The notes under the pieces were generated by a model. The model worked only from the letters and a program-made list of their open reading frames with translations, made no database searches and was not told the DNA's origin. The position numbers and the translations under genes were made by a program. Source: Gamsiella multidivaricata (taxonomy: Eukaryota; Mortierellomycota; Mortierellomycetes; Mortierellales; Mortierellaceae). Taken from it: 64,000 bases of DNA. Shown one piece after another: positions 49,646 to 59,929 of this stretch (position 1 is the stretch's first letter; every line of letters begins with the position of its first letter). The DNA lies in the NCBI RefSeq assembly GCF_025024155.1, contig NW_026251749.1, forward strand, positions 62,001 through 126,000. The letters run 5' to 3'.

Positions 49646-50792
49646 CTCGCGACTTAACACGGACAATTGCTGTTGTTGTTTTCTTTTCTTTAGGTGTCGG
49701 TTTCCCTACCTCCATCTCTGTCAACAACACCATCTGCCATTTCTCTCCTTTGGCCTCCGATCCCGAGGGCGATAGGAAGTTGAAGAACGGTGATATGGTC
49801 AAGGTGTACGTCCACTCTGCATACTGCACAGCGACCAATGTCGATCACCAGAACCAATGGCGCACAAAGGACTCGCTTTAACATCGTCTATTCGTTTCTA
49901 CTTTTTATTTCTTTTATCTTCGTTCTGGAACCTTGGAAACCCCTTTCCCACGCACAGTGAGCTCGGTGCCCAGATTGATGGATTCGGCGCCATCGCCGCC
50001 ACGACCCTCGTCGTCGGTGCCTCAAAGGAGAACCCCGTCAAGGGCAAGCAGGCGGATGTCCTCATGGCCGCCCACCAGGCCGCCGAGGCCGCCGTCCGTC
50101 TGATCCGTGCCGGCAACGCCAACACCCCCGTGACGGACAACGTTCAGCGCATCGCCGCCGCCTACGGCTGCAAGCCCGTCGAGGGCATGCTCTCGCACCA
50201 GCAGGAGAAGAACATCATCGACGGCAAGAAGCAGATCATCCTCAACCCAACTGAGGGCCAGCGTCAGGACTTTGAGAAGTGCACCTTTGCCGAGAACGAG
50301 GTCTATTGCGTCGACATCATGATCTCGACCGGCGACGGCAAGATCAAGAACAACGCCTCGCGCACCACCATCTACAAGAAGACCACCACCAACTACTCCT
50401 TGAAGATGCAGACCTCCCGCGTCGTCCTTTCCGAGATCACCAAGAAGTTCGGTCAGTTCCCCTTCAACCTCCGTCAGATGGAGGATGAGCGCAAGGCCCG
50501 CATGGGTCTCCTCGAGTGCCTGAAGCACAACGTCGTCACTGCCTACGACGTCATGGAGGAGAAGGACGGCGAGTTCGTCGCCCAGTTCCTTTTCACCGTT
50601 TGCGTCATGCCCTCCGGTCCCCTCCGCATTACCAACACCCCCATCGATCTCGAGACCATCCAGACCGAGAAGAAGATTGAGGATGAGGAGATTCTGAAGC
50701 TCTTGGCCTCCGAGATCAAGCCCAAGAAGAAGAGCGCCAACAAGAAGAAGAAGGCCGAGGCTGCTACTACCGAGGAGAAGAAGGACGAATAA
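48801..50792 (+). CDS. Proliferation-associated protein 2G4 / EBP1 family (methionine aminopeptidase fold)
   Basis: EBP1-type proteins bind the ribosomal tunnel exit and influence translation and growth; they have the methionine aminopeptidase fold but lack activity. Five exons: 48801-48868, 49211-49260, 49409-49534, 49694-49805 and 49958-50792, giving 396 residues (human PA2G4 is about 394). Order of blocks: [95 protein letters not shown], and the C-terminal lysine-rich tail [15 protein letters not shown] that supports RNA/ribosome binding in relatives. The fourth exon donor (AAGGT|gtacgt) was chosen to give MVKVELGAQ. Introns 1 and 3 hold runs of 28 T and 30 A. The last exon has unusually strong C-ending codon preference, consistent with high expression. 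Confidence 0.92.
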
Positions 50793-51061
50793 ACTAAAGG
50801 CGCGGTCTAATCAGCCGATTGGAAGTGAGAGGTGGAGTCCTTTTTGTATATAAAAGAGCATTTTTTTTTATTATTATTATTACTATCATCCATATTATTC
50901 ATGTATACATTCGTCCATTGTTACTTTGATTTCAAATGTTGATGATCCTCAGGTATTGCCTCTGGAACGGAACAATGCCCTTTGGCGTTGGGAAGAATGC
51001 TCAAGGCGAAGGCCGTTATTTGCTCCGCTTGAGAGGAAAAGCGGCAAGTGGTACGTGTTCA

Positions 51062-52951
51062 TCAATTCTTCCTGGTCGCCCAGAGCTCTGTGATGATCTC
51101 GCCAAAGATCGCGCTGCACTCTACGTGGTTCTCGTACGTCGCTTGCGTCTCTTTTGTGACAATACTTGCCATGCAGTTCTGGACCACATACTTGATCAAG
51201 GGCGCTCGCAGGTCGTCAAAGAGATATGCTGTCCTGAACAAGAATGGCACAGCCCACTTGGCCTGAAGTCCAAAGAGGATTCGTGAAACAGCCATGCGCC
51301 GCAACTCGGATATATTGTACCTGTCTGCAACGAGGTAAACGTCTTCCCAAGTCGGCAGATGGTCCTTGGCTTGATCTTCGGTTAAGCATATAGGAATAGA
51401 ACGCGTCCGCAACCGCCCCAGATAGAGAAACTGGATCAGAAGGCGAAAGCAATAGATATCGGTGTCTGTAATCTTGATCCTCTTGACTCCAGGGCCGCCC
51501 TCCGCAAACGAGCTCGAGAACATGGTCTTGAAGTACTCAAAGTGTGAGAGGATGATCTTGTGAGCGCCAACGGTCTCCAGTGTGGTGCGACGGCTACTCC
51601 TGGCATGACGGTACACGGGATGGCTCTGTGTGGATGAGGCTACACTTTTCCCTTTCTTGTCTTCTGTGGACTTCTTGCCTTTCTCATTCGGGGCCTCTGA
51701 GGAGCTCTCGCCTTTCAGTTTTTGCTCCTCGTCCTCCTTCTTCACTTTGCTGTAAGTGCCATCCAGTTCGCCCTTGACCTCCTCGTCGCCTACTTCATCA
51801 AAGTCCTCGCAATCATTTTCTGATGGTGGATCCCCAAAAATCCCCGGAACTTCGAATTCGAAAAACACGTCGTGAGAAGCACAGTCGTCCAGGAGTCGTT
51901 CCAGGATAAAGTCGCAATGGCCGTACATGCCTTCTTTCGCTTCTTTGGGGTAGAATTCAAAGAGACCGGCATCCGAGAGCGTGATATAGACATTATGAAA
52001 GCCGTAAAGGTCCTTGGAAAAGCGATCCACCTCAATAGGACCTGCAAGGGAAAAAAAATAAAAATAAAAATAAAAAAAATTGTCGATGGTTGGTTGTATT
52101 TGTTTGTTTCTGGACATGACCTTGGCGTCCATTGCAAATAACAGATGATACTCCAGAGGCCATTAAGCATCCTTACCACTAATGCTGATCATCCGACTAT
52201 CAGGCCAGCTCGGAAGAAAGTTCGAGGACACTGGTATGTCCGACATTTGAATTGTCGCCGAGGTGACCCATTTTAAACTGGTAAAGTCCTTCTCGGCCGG
52301 GCAGATGAGGCGGAAGAGGTAACAGTTCTCAATCCGCTTGACAGAGCACTCGAATTGGTAATCCTCCGCAGAATTGGCCTTGAACCGAATCATCTGTGAA
52401 AAGTCCTTGTCCTCCTTAACATCCAAAGGGTTCCATTGGAAGCGGAAACGGACCGACTTGATGCACTCGGGCGTGATCCCGGGTTTGCTGACTAATGTAA
52501 CCGCTGTCCCAAAAAGCCCTGTGGAGGTAGCTGCAGCGGTAGCAGCACCAGTCGCTGCAGTCCCAAAGAGTCCTGTGGCGGCTGGCGTGGCAACCGCGGT
52601 CGTCGTTGTTGGGCCAACTGGCGTTGTAGGAGCAGCACTCCCGAACAATGAACCAGACGCAGACGTGGGAGTAGTAGCTATCGCGCGGGCGCCAAATGCG
52701 AGCGTGGGAGTGGCAGTGGTTGTCGTGCGAGACACAAACACGGGTGTGGTGGAGCCGCCCGAGCCTCCGAAGCCAGTGGAGATATTAGTCGAGGCAGTAG
52801 TCGAGGCAGTAGTCGAGGCAGCAGTCGAGGTAGTAGTGGAGGCGCCGTTACCGAGGGCCATAGTAGTTCCAGGGAAAAGAGGCGACGGGTTTGGAGCAGC
52901 TCGGGTGGTAGGGAACGCGAAGGGCCTTCCATGAGTCTGTCGTCCTGCCAT
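51062..52951 (-). CDS. BTB/POZ-domain protein with LFG-type N-terminal repeats
   Basis: Two minus-strand exons (52177-52951 and 51062-52041), phase consistent, 584 residues. The N terminus is low in complexity: Thr/Ala-rich with four TTAS-like repeats (52795-52846) and three LFG motifs (GSLFGSAAP, TGLFGTAAT, TGLFGTAVT), reminiscent of nucleoporin FG or GLFG repeats. A beta-rich region follows (SVRFRFQWNPLDVKEDKDFS, then FLPSWPDSRMISIS) that resembles a MATH-type domain, which often precedes BTB. The BTB fold is split by an acidic/lysine-rich insert: VGAHKIILSHFEYFKTMFSS, ITDTDIYCFRLLIQFLYLG, and WEDVYLVADRYNISELRRMA. MATH-BTB proteins generally recruit substrates to Cullin-3 ligases; whether this one does is inference. 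The first Met of the frame after the leader was chosen (MAGRQTHGRPFAFPTTR). Confidence 0.75.
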
Positions 52952-53519
52952 GGTGTGGGATGGAGGGTGCAGAATGAAGGATGGATCTGGTTTGCTGTTG
53001 ATGCCAAGCACGCGCGGAAAAAAAGAAACGCTCGAATTTAGTGGCGCGAAACCCCCAGCTGCACACAAACAAGCAAGGCTGATAAAGCCACATCGTGCTG
53101 GGATGCGTATCGAGTCTTGCTTGCCCCAATCGACAGCGGCCATGAAACGATGGCAGTGTTCGGACGAATAGGCGCCACTTTGGTAATCGACGTCCAATGT
53201 GCACAAGGCACATAAGACACGCGTAATATACCAACACGTGTTCCGCCGTGGGTCTAGGATCGACTTTGCTACACGTTGGCGCATACTTCCCGTATAAGGC
53301 CTGCACCCTCCCATCGAATTTCATCCGCAAGCTGCAACCAGTAAAACCTCAGTCGCGAGCAAAAAAAAAACGCGTTTCTACGCGTTATCACTCCCCGTGT
53401 ATCTTCATGTGCCACTGTCATGTCCATTAGAAATTAAAAATGTTTATTTCTAACGCTCACTGCAATGCTGCAGCTGAGACGCCCTGGATTGTAACCTGCA
53501 TGGTGCAAAGGTAACTAGT
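52952..53519. other. Upstream region of the BTB gene
   Basis: No gene seen; frames here are readthrough of the BTB leader. Contains a double ACGCGT element (listed separately). Confidence 0.5.
53370..53385. promoter_or_regulatory. Paired ACGCGT (MluI cell-cycle box-like) elements
   Basis: ACGCGT at 53370-53375 and again at 53380-53385, next to an A run. In budding yeast ACGCGT is the MBF binding site for G1/S genes. The pair is about 420 bp upstream of the BTB gene start; relevance is inferred only from the motif. Confidence 0.3.
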
Positions 53520-54240
53520 CTAACTATCTTGTGAGCTTCCGTTTATTTTTATATTTGTAGGCGACTGTGTACTCGTATATGGCGCTGCGGTCGGTAACTT
53601 GAGTGCATCCTTCGACATTGAGGTCCACCAAGGGATGTGTAGAGCGAGCATTGTTGGAGAGGGACTGGCCACCTGAGTAAGAGCCAGGTCGCCGAATCTT
53701 GTGTATCCCACTTGTATCATTTGCACCAGGGGGTTGACTCGGGCGAGCTCCTTGAATGCTTGGTTCGTCATAACAGAGAGGCCATCAATTTGAGATGACA
53801 CTCACGAAATCGACTCCCACAGCATCATGGTAGAAGACGCTTTGGAACGGAACGACCTGGATCTGCTGCAGATTAGTCAAATTCTCCAAGATACACTCTC
53901 AGTCTCCCAGTCCAAGGCGCTGAAGCTAGTGTCCTAGCGTGACTTTGATGCTATTGAGGTTTGAGATGTGTCCGAAAAAAGCGGCGGATGGAAGAATGTA
54001 TATACTTGTCCTCTTCATTGAAGGGCTGCCACTCTCCCGTTCTCGCGTGATCGAGGATCAAAGGTCGAGACGACGTACTGATCCGGAAAAGAGCGTCGAT
54101 GACTCCAAAGAAGAATTATCAAGGGCATGAATTCGCCTGCGTCCTGCTTGAACCTACTTAGCCCACCATGCCCAAAGATGGCAATAAACGCTGGGATCGT
54201 TTGGACATTCTCAGCTGCTGCGTTATAAACGTACAACTCT
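53520..54240 (-). pseudogene. Decayed F-box/LRR gene
   Basis: The minus strand carries LRR-like coding fragments spread over three frames with internal stops. From 5' to 3' they include YIHSSIRRFFRTHL, which parallels HPFIRRFFRHVPNLRKIGIS of the intact gene at 37454-38368; LENLTNLQQIQVVPFQ with VFYHDAVGVDF; and an open tail of 93 codons (DGLSVMTNQAFKELARVNPL, MIQVGYTRFGDLALTQVA) ending at 53520. The frame changes and stops exclude a functional protein. It is best explained as a dead member of the same F-box-like/LRR family. Confidence 0.6.
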
Positions 54241-55378
54241 ATTGCCTCCTTATTTAACTCATATCATCATAACGACGTGCACTCTCGTGCTATCTTTACG
54301 CGTCCCAGGCAATCTGTCACACGAATCCCTCCTGCAAATCGACTCTACTCCGCAACAACACCCCCATAGGGAGCGCACCCAGGAAAATACTGCCTGGCTA
54401 CGACGAAAGCAGACAGGGTTGCTGAGATGACCTTATGGATATTCCATGTCGGCTAGTCTTTCAAGAACGTTCTTCGAGATTTAGACACGTTGGTATTTCA
54501 TTTAGGCAGGATCTGTGTGTCTCTAGTGTCTTGGTTGTTGTTTTGGACTATCTTAGAAGGAGAGAGACAGAAGTCAAGGAGCCAGTAGTTGAGGAAGCAT
54601 TCGGAGACCAAGACCAAGAATAGACGGCGTGTGGATGTGTGGAGGACGGTGTTGCCGCTTCGATAGAGAGGATTAAAATACGAATGTACAATACACGTTT
54701 AGCTGGTGAGTTTACGCGTGGAACAGCAGTGTGGAGTGACCGACAACGACGCTTGAGGAGGAGTGGGCAATTGAATACCCTTCGGCCGAGGGAGGGGGTG
54801 GATGGTGGTGGGTCCTGGGTACACAGACCAATAGGTTCGGTAAAATCAGCAGCCGGAGAGGGGGGAAAGAGATGAAAAAAAAAAAGGGCGCTAAAGGAAA
54901 ACCCAATCGGGGTGAGGATGATGGCACAGGCTGCAGTCTTTCTGTGATCGATCGAGGACGGGGCTGTATGCGGTATGGGGTATGCGAGAGGGGGCACTGG
55001 ATGCTGGTGGCCCCTCTGGGTGGGTGAGATGGGTGACACCAGCTGGAGGGCTCTCTTTTGAGCGCTCTTCTGAGCGCACTCGAAAAAAGAAGGGTGTCTC
55101 CAGCTGGACTCGGCTCCCACGTCTGAGGTAGCGGCTCCTTATATAAATATATCGTCCCCACCTCCTCCGCCGTCCTCTCTTCCTCCTCCACCCACCCCTC
55201 CACCATCCTTCAGATCCACTTCACAAAGAAACACACAGCTACATCCGCCCGTTCATTCATCCATCCATCTGTCTATCCATCCATCCCTCCCCCAACTGAG
55301 CACCTGCGTTTCCTTAAAGCGTACACCTCCCTCAAGCACAGCACTCCTCACCGCACCGCTACAAACCTAAACGCAGCG
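54241..55378. other. Intergenic region upstream of the P450
   Basis: No gene seen. An A-run lies near 54874-54885. A TATA-like TTATATAAATATA at about 55139-55151 is followed by about 230 bp of CT/CCATC-rich leader before the P450 start. Confidence 0.5.
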
Positions 55379-57456
55379 ATGTCTGACAGAGCTCTCACAT
55401 CCACCACCAGGCCCGCCGCCACCACCAACGCGCTCCTCGCAACCCTGACCCGTCTCCTCTCCCAACTCCTCACCCGCTCCAACACCTCAAAGCTCCTCGG
55501 CGCCTACTTCCTCTTCATCCTCTTCAAATACCGTCGATCCGTCTATGGTGTCCGTCCTCGGCCCGAGCTCAAGGGTCCGCCAGGCCTGCCTCTAATCGGT
55601 AATTTCTGGAGCGTGGTTTCCAAGCCGAGGAACACGGTCCTGCAGAGACAGACCAAGAACCATCAGATCTATGGCAAGGTCTACGCAGTCACCATCCCAG
55701 GCGTGGGAAGAATCATCAACATCAACGACCCCGAGATGCTGGACCATATCCTCAGAGTGAACTTTTGGGCTTACGAGAAGGGACCAAGGTTCAAGCAGAG
55801 TTTGGAGCCCCTCGTGGGTGAAGGTAATTCGATCTCATAGCGCTTTCAAGTCGGAACTCGGCATGGCATCTCTCTCTGCTTATTTTTTTACTAACCACTT
55901 GAGCTTATCACTGTCATAGGTATCTTCGGCGCGGATGGCGAAGTGCGTACCTTTCTCTCTTACATGGAATGTTTTCTGTGGAGCTCAAATGCTCTTTATA
56001 TACTCTTCCTACAAGCAACTCACAATGGACCCATCCTGTTACAATCATCATTCTCTTCATCGTCATCTAGCACTGGAAATGGCAAAGGAAACTAGCGAGC
56101 CACATCTTCTCCGTCAAGGCCTTCCGTCAATATACCTCCGATGTCTTCTGTCGTGAAGGACAACTCGCCATCGATTACCTCAACAAGGCTGCTGATTCAG
56201 GCGAGGCACTCGATCTTCAGCAGCTCTTCTACTGCTACACTCTTGGTAATCCCTCTGCACTTTCTCTTTATGGATATGTTTTTTCCTTGCCCTGCATGGC
56301 ACTCCTTCGCTAACACATGATTTTCTCTCCCTCTTGGGTGCTTTTTATTCACCTATCACAGATTCCTTTGGTGAGATCGCCTTTGGCCAATCCTTTGGCT
56401 GTCTCAAAGACCCCTCTAAAGAAGTCGAGTTCGCCGCCGCATTCGATCGCCTCAACCACAACATCTCCGGTCGCATGATCTCCCCGATCTGGCGTCTAAA
56501 GGACTGGTGGACCGGCAACGACAAACAGATCCTAAAGGACCGGGAAGTCGTCCGTAACTTTGCTTTCCGTTTGATCCAGGACCGTCGCAGGGAGCAGCAG
56601 CAGGCAAAAGGAGCGACTCACACCCCCGACGCGAATGGCAGGAAGGATCTGCTGCAGTTGTTCATGGACCTGAGCGATGACGGCGAGGCCCTCTCGGACG
56701 ATATGCTGGTCGATAGCGTCCTTAACTTTGTAATCGCCGGACGCGATACCACCGCACAGGCACTCTCATGGACGTTCTATCTGATGCACAGAACAGAGGT
56801 ACAGAAGGATATCGTAGAGAAGCTCGTCAAGGAGACCGATGACATCCTTCAGGGTCAAGATCCGACCTACGAGAGCACCAAGAAGCAAAAGTATGCCGAG
56901 GCCTGCTTCTATGAGGCCTTGAGGTTGTACCCTTCAGTGCCAAAGAACATCAAGACCTGTGTTGAAGACGATGAGCTGCCAGGAGGAATCAAGGTCTATA
57001 AGGGCGAGCGTGTCGGATGGAGCCCTTGGGCGATGGGTCGCGAGACCACCATCTGGGGACCGGACGCGAAGGAGTACAAACCGGAGCGCTGGCTAGGCGG
57101 TGAGAAGTTCTCTTCTGCAAAGTTCAATGCCTTCCACCTGGGACCTCGCACATGGTAAGACCACACGGCACACCCTGCAGATGCAACTGCAGCTGCGGCT
57201 GATATTCATGGTGCTGATCCGAAAATGAATTAACTGACCATTCCCCAACTCACGCTCTTTCGGTGTCTCTAGTCTTGGACAGCAATTCGCCACTATCGAG
57301 GCCATCACGATCATGTCCATGCTGGCCCAAAAGTTCACGTTTGAGCTCGTCGATCCAAGTGTCGAGCCCACATACATACCCTCGTTGACACTCCCGCTTG
57401 AGAAGGGACTGCTTGTACGCGTCAAGCGCCGTGTCAATGGTGCTGTCAGCGCATAG
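55379..57456 (+). CDS. Cytochrome P450 monooxygenase
   Basis: Microsomal haem-thiolate monooxygenase; substrate unknown. Five exons: 55379-55823, 55920-55942 (23 nt), 56071-56245, 56362-57154 and 57273-57456, giving 539 residues in phase. An N-terminal membrane anchor (LGAYFLFILFKY, about residues 40-51) is followed by the proline-rich hinge GPPGLPLIGNFW. C-helix HWKWQRKLASHIFSVKAFRQ; I-helix oxygen-activation motif VIAGRDTTAQALSW; K-helix ExxR in YEALRLYPSVPKN; YKPERWLGG; and haem-binding FHLGPRTCLGQQFA with the Cys ligand. Intron 4 splits that Cys codon. Overall pattern resembles fatty-acid/alkane hydroxylase-like clans (CYP52/CYP86/CYP704), but the family number cannot be given without alignment. 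No redox partner or pathway genes lie nearby. Confidence 0.9.
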
Positions 57457-57760
57457 CACCCCCACCATCCCTGATTGCCTGATGGTCAAGGACATCCAAA
57501 CCAAATAAAAACCTCATGCGCCTTGTTGGCCAAAAATGCCAAAAAAAAAAAAAAGATTAAAAAAACGACGTTTTTATAATATTGTCTAAAAAAAAGCTCA
57601 ATGTACACTGTTTTTTTTGTCCTTCATCTCCTGCAAGCGATATTCCTCGTCGCCATGTCCTCGTTGAACTCCTGACAAATGCTAAAAGAAAAAGAAAAAA
57701 TATAATCCATGCTGTCACCCTCACCAAATCGTCCGAACGTCTTCCCTGAACCAGGTTTGT
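57457..57760. other. Short region between convergent genes
   Basis: About 300 bp holding the 3' ends of the P450 and prohibitin genes, with several short A and T runs (57541-57554 and others). Nothing coding. Confidence 0.6.
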
Positions 57761-59454
57761 TTAGACAGGGAGGTTCAACAACATGTTGTTGCCCTTCTGG
57801 TTGGGAAGGTAGGTGACATTCTTGGCATGAGCCAAGGTGCCGGCAATATCCTTCGATGCCTCAATACGACGGAGCTCAATCAGACCAGGACCAGCCTTCT
57901 CCAGTGACGCGGAAATGATCTCGGCAGCATGACTAACAGGGTAGAGAAGGAAAAGCGCGAATGTCGGTATTTAAATTTCAACAAATAACCAGTGCACAAA
58001 TAAATGCAAGGCGAGAAAAAAAAAAAGACTTACGCTTCACCCTCAGCTCTGATGATGGAGGCGTTCTTCTCCTGCTCGGCCTTCTCGACAATGAACTTGG
58101 CGCGCTCTAAAGGAGGAAAGGAGGGAGGCGAAAAAAGATAGACATGTTAGTACTCGTTCTCCTTAAACGCACATTTCCAACCATTACTGTGGTTCATGTA
58201 AGGTTAATCCTGAAGGAAATCATACCGGCCTCCTGCTGAGCAATCTGCTTCTGCTCAACGGCGTTGGTGAAGTCGCGACCGAAGGTCATAGTGGTCTAAT
58301 GAACACAGAAATTGATCCAAACACGACATTAAAAAAAAGTTCAGTCGTACTATGCCTTGTCCTGTGGTAAAACTCAACCGGTAGCGACTTACGATAGAAA
58401 CGTCCTCAAGCTCGATATGGAACTCTCTGGCGCGCTTAGCAAGGTCCTCGCGGATCTTGGACGAGACCAACTCACGCTGGGTGATAAGCTCACCCGCATC
58501 AAACTGGGCTACAATCGACTTCAAGACTTCGTTTCCGATCGAGGGCAACACACGCTCATCGTAATCCAGTCCCAATCCCTGGTAGATCTGAGATAGGTTC
58601 TTGACATCCGGTCGGTGGAGGACACGAAGGGTCAACGTGACCATCTGCATATCCTTCGATCCAGTCGTCGTCGAGATGTTGCGGGGCTTCGTGCGAACAT
58701 CAAACTGGATCGCACGCTGCAACCAAGGGACCAAGAAATGGGTGCCCTCACCGACGGGGCCGGGCTTGACTCCCTCCAATCTGTCGAAAATGACGGCGCG
58801 GTGACCTCCCTGGACTGTGATTGTGTATATAGCGAGATAGAGGGCTTGCCGGTTAGCGATGTGGTCAAAGAGAAACGCGATATGAAGACAAGCTTCACGA
58901 GATGGGTCGCGGCTGGCTTTCGATGGTTGACAGCAGCCCCTGTAAGTGTGTTTGAAATCGGTAGCGCTGCCCGTTATCTGCCGCCGGTATCCACGCGGCT
59001 GTGTGAACCAAGACATCAATGCTCTTGAAGCAAAGCCTTCAGTCGGTTCTTGACCCCAAAGGGCGAGATGCCGAAAGAAACCCGCGACTGTGCACTCTGA
59101 TCACTCGCTGGGAGAGCGATTCCTGCTTCGGAACAAAAAGAAACAGTCGAAGGTCGATGCTTCAGGCAAGTGGTACTTGTTATTCTCCCGGAACCTGCCA
59201 CAAAGTCTTTATGACCATAATCACTGTCATTTGGCACGCTACGCTGTGCTGAGGTTCTCACTCGATCCCGAGCCCTCGACGGGCTGTCCGTTTGATCCGT
59301 CCCCGTCTTGGAATCTGATCCGAAATAGCCAGCCGGAAGTTTAGTGGCGCCTGATCCGGAAATACGTACCATCGTACATAGAGTACTGCAAGAAGGAGAC
59401 AGCAGCTCCGACAGGGATGGCGATCTTCGAGATAGTGGAGAGGATTGCGGACAT
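57761..59454 (-). CDS. PHB1: Prohibitin 1
   Basis: PHB1 and PHB2 form ring complexes in the inner mitochondrial membrane that stabilise newly made proteins and regulate the m-AAA protease. Five minus-strand exons: 59370-59454, 58393-58814, 58226-58295, 58034-58106 and 57761-57932, giving 273 residues (human 272). N-terminal membrane anchor: [24 protein letters not shown]/Band-7 domain: [80 protein letters not shown] and [18 protein letters not shown] coiled coil covers [20 protein letters not shown], and the C terminus ends NMLLNLPV. All phases agree. Intron 1 is 555 nt, the longest intron I can define in the window; an open frame inside it (59016-59372) is not in the exon 1 frame. Confidence 0.95.
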
Positions 59455-59929
59455 GGTGAGAGAGGGCGATGATGTGTAGAAAGAAAAAGAAAGAAGAGTA
59501 CGGAAAGCTAATGGAGTGTCGAAGCAGGTCGATCAAAGACGAGCTCGCATACACCCAAAAGGGAAATATTTGTTGTGCTTCCGCTACGTCACATGACCTG
59601 GGACTCTTCGTCCGGCTGCTTGGTCCTCAGCGGTACCCGGCTGGTACCTGGCTGGTATCCAGCATGATATTCATGGCACCTGCAGTACTGAAGTTAGTCA
59701 TCGAGAGCTTGCCTCTGTGATATTCAGGTCGTCTTTGGCTTTTAATGGCTAGAGAGACAAGTTATCCCTCCGGTCCAGAGGAGTTCTCTGGTCTGCGCCC
59801 GAGGAATGATCGCACGCCCTGCAACCTTGGGCTGAATAAGAAAGTCTCCATCCTGCCGCCCTTTTTTTTCTTTTGCTCTTCAAGCTCATTCGCACTCCAC
59901 AAACGCCCATCACTACACACCATCATCGC
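59455..59929. other. Divergent promoter region PHB1 / GRASP
   Basis: About 475 bp between divergent starts, shared by a mitochondrial and a Golgi gene. A small tandem GGTACC-type repeat (CGGTACCCGGCTGGTACCTG and a third GCTGGTAT, 59631-59658) lies in the middle. No gene seen. Confidence 0.55.

Noticed and set aside
54548..55206. Minus-strand frames upstream of the P450
   Set aside because: Long only because of pyrimidine/purine bias in the leader region; no family resemblance and no splice support.
59016..59372. Minus-strand frame inside prohibitin intron 1
   Set aside because: Not in frame with exon 1 (which would stop at TAA soon after the donor) and absent from the prohibitin family; it is intron sequence.
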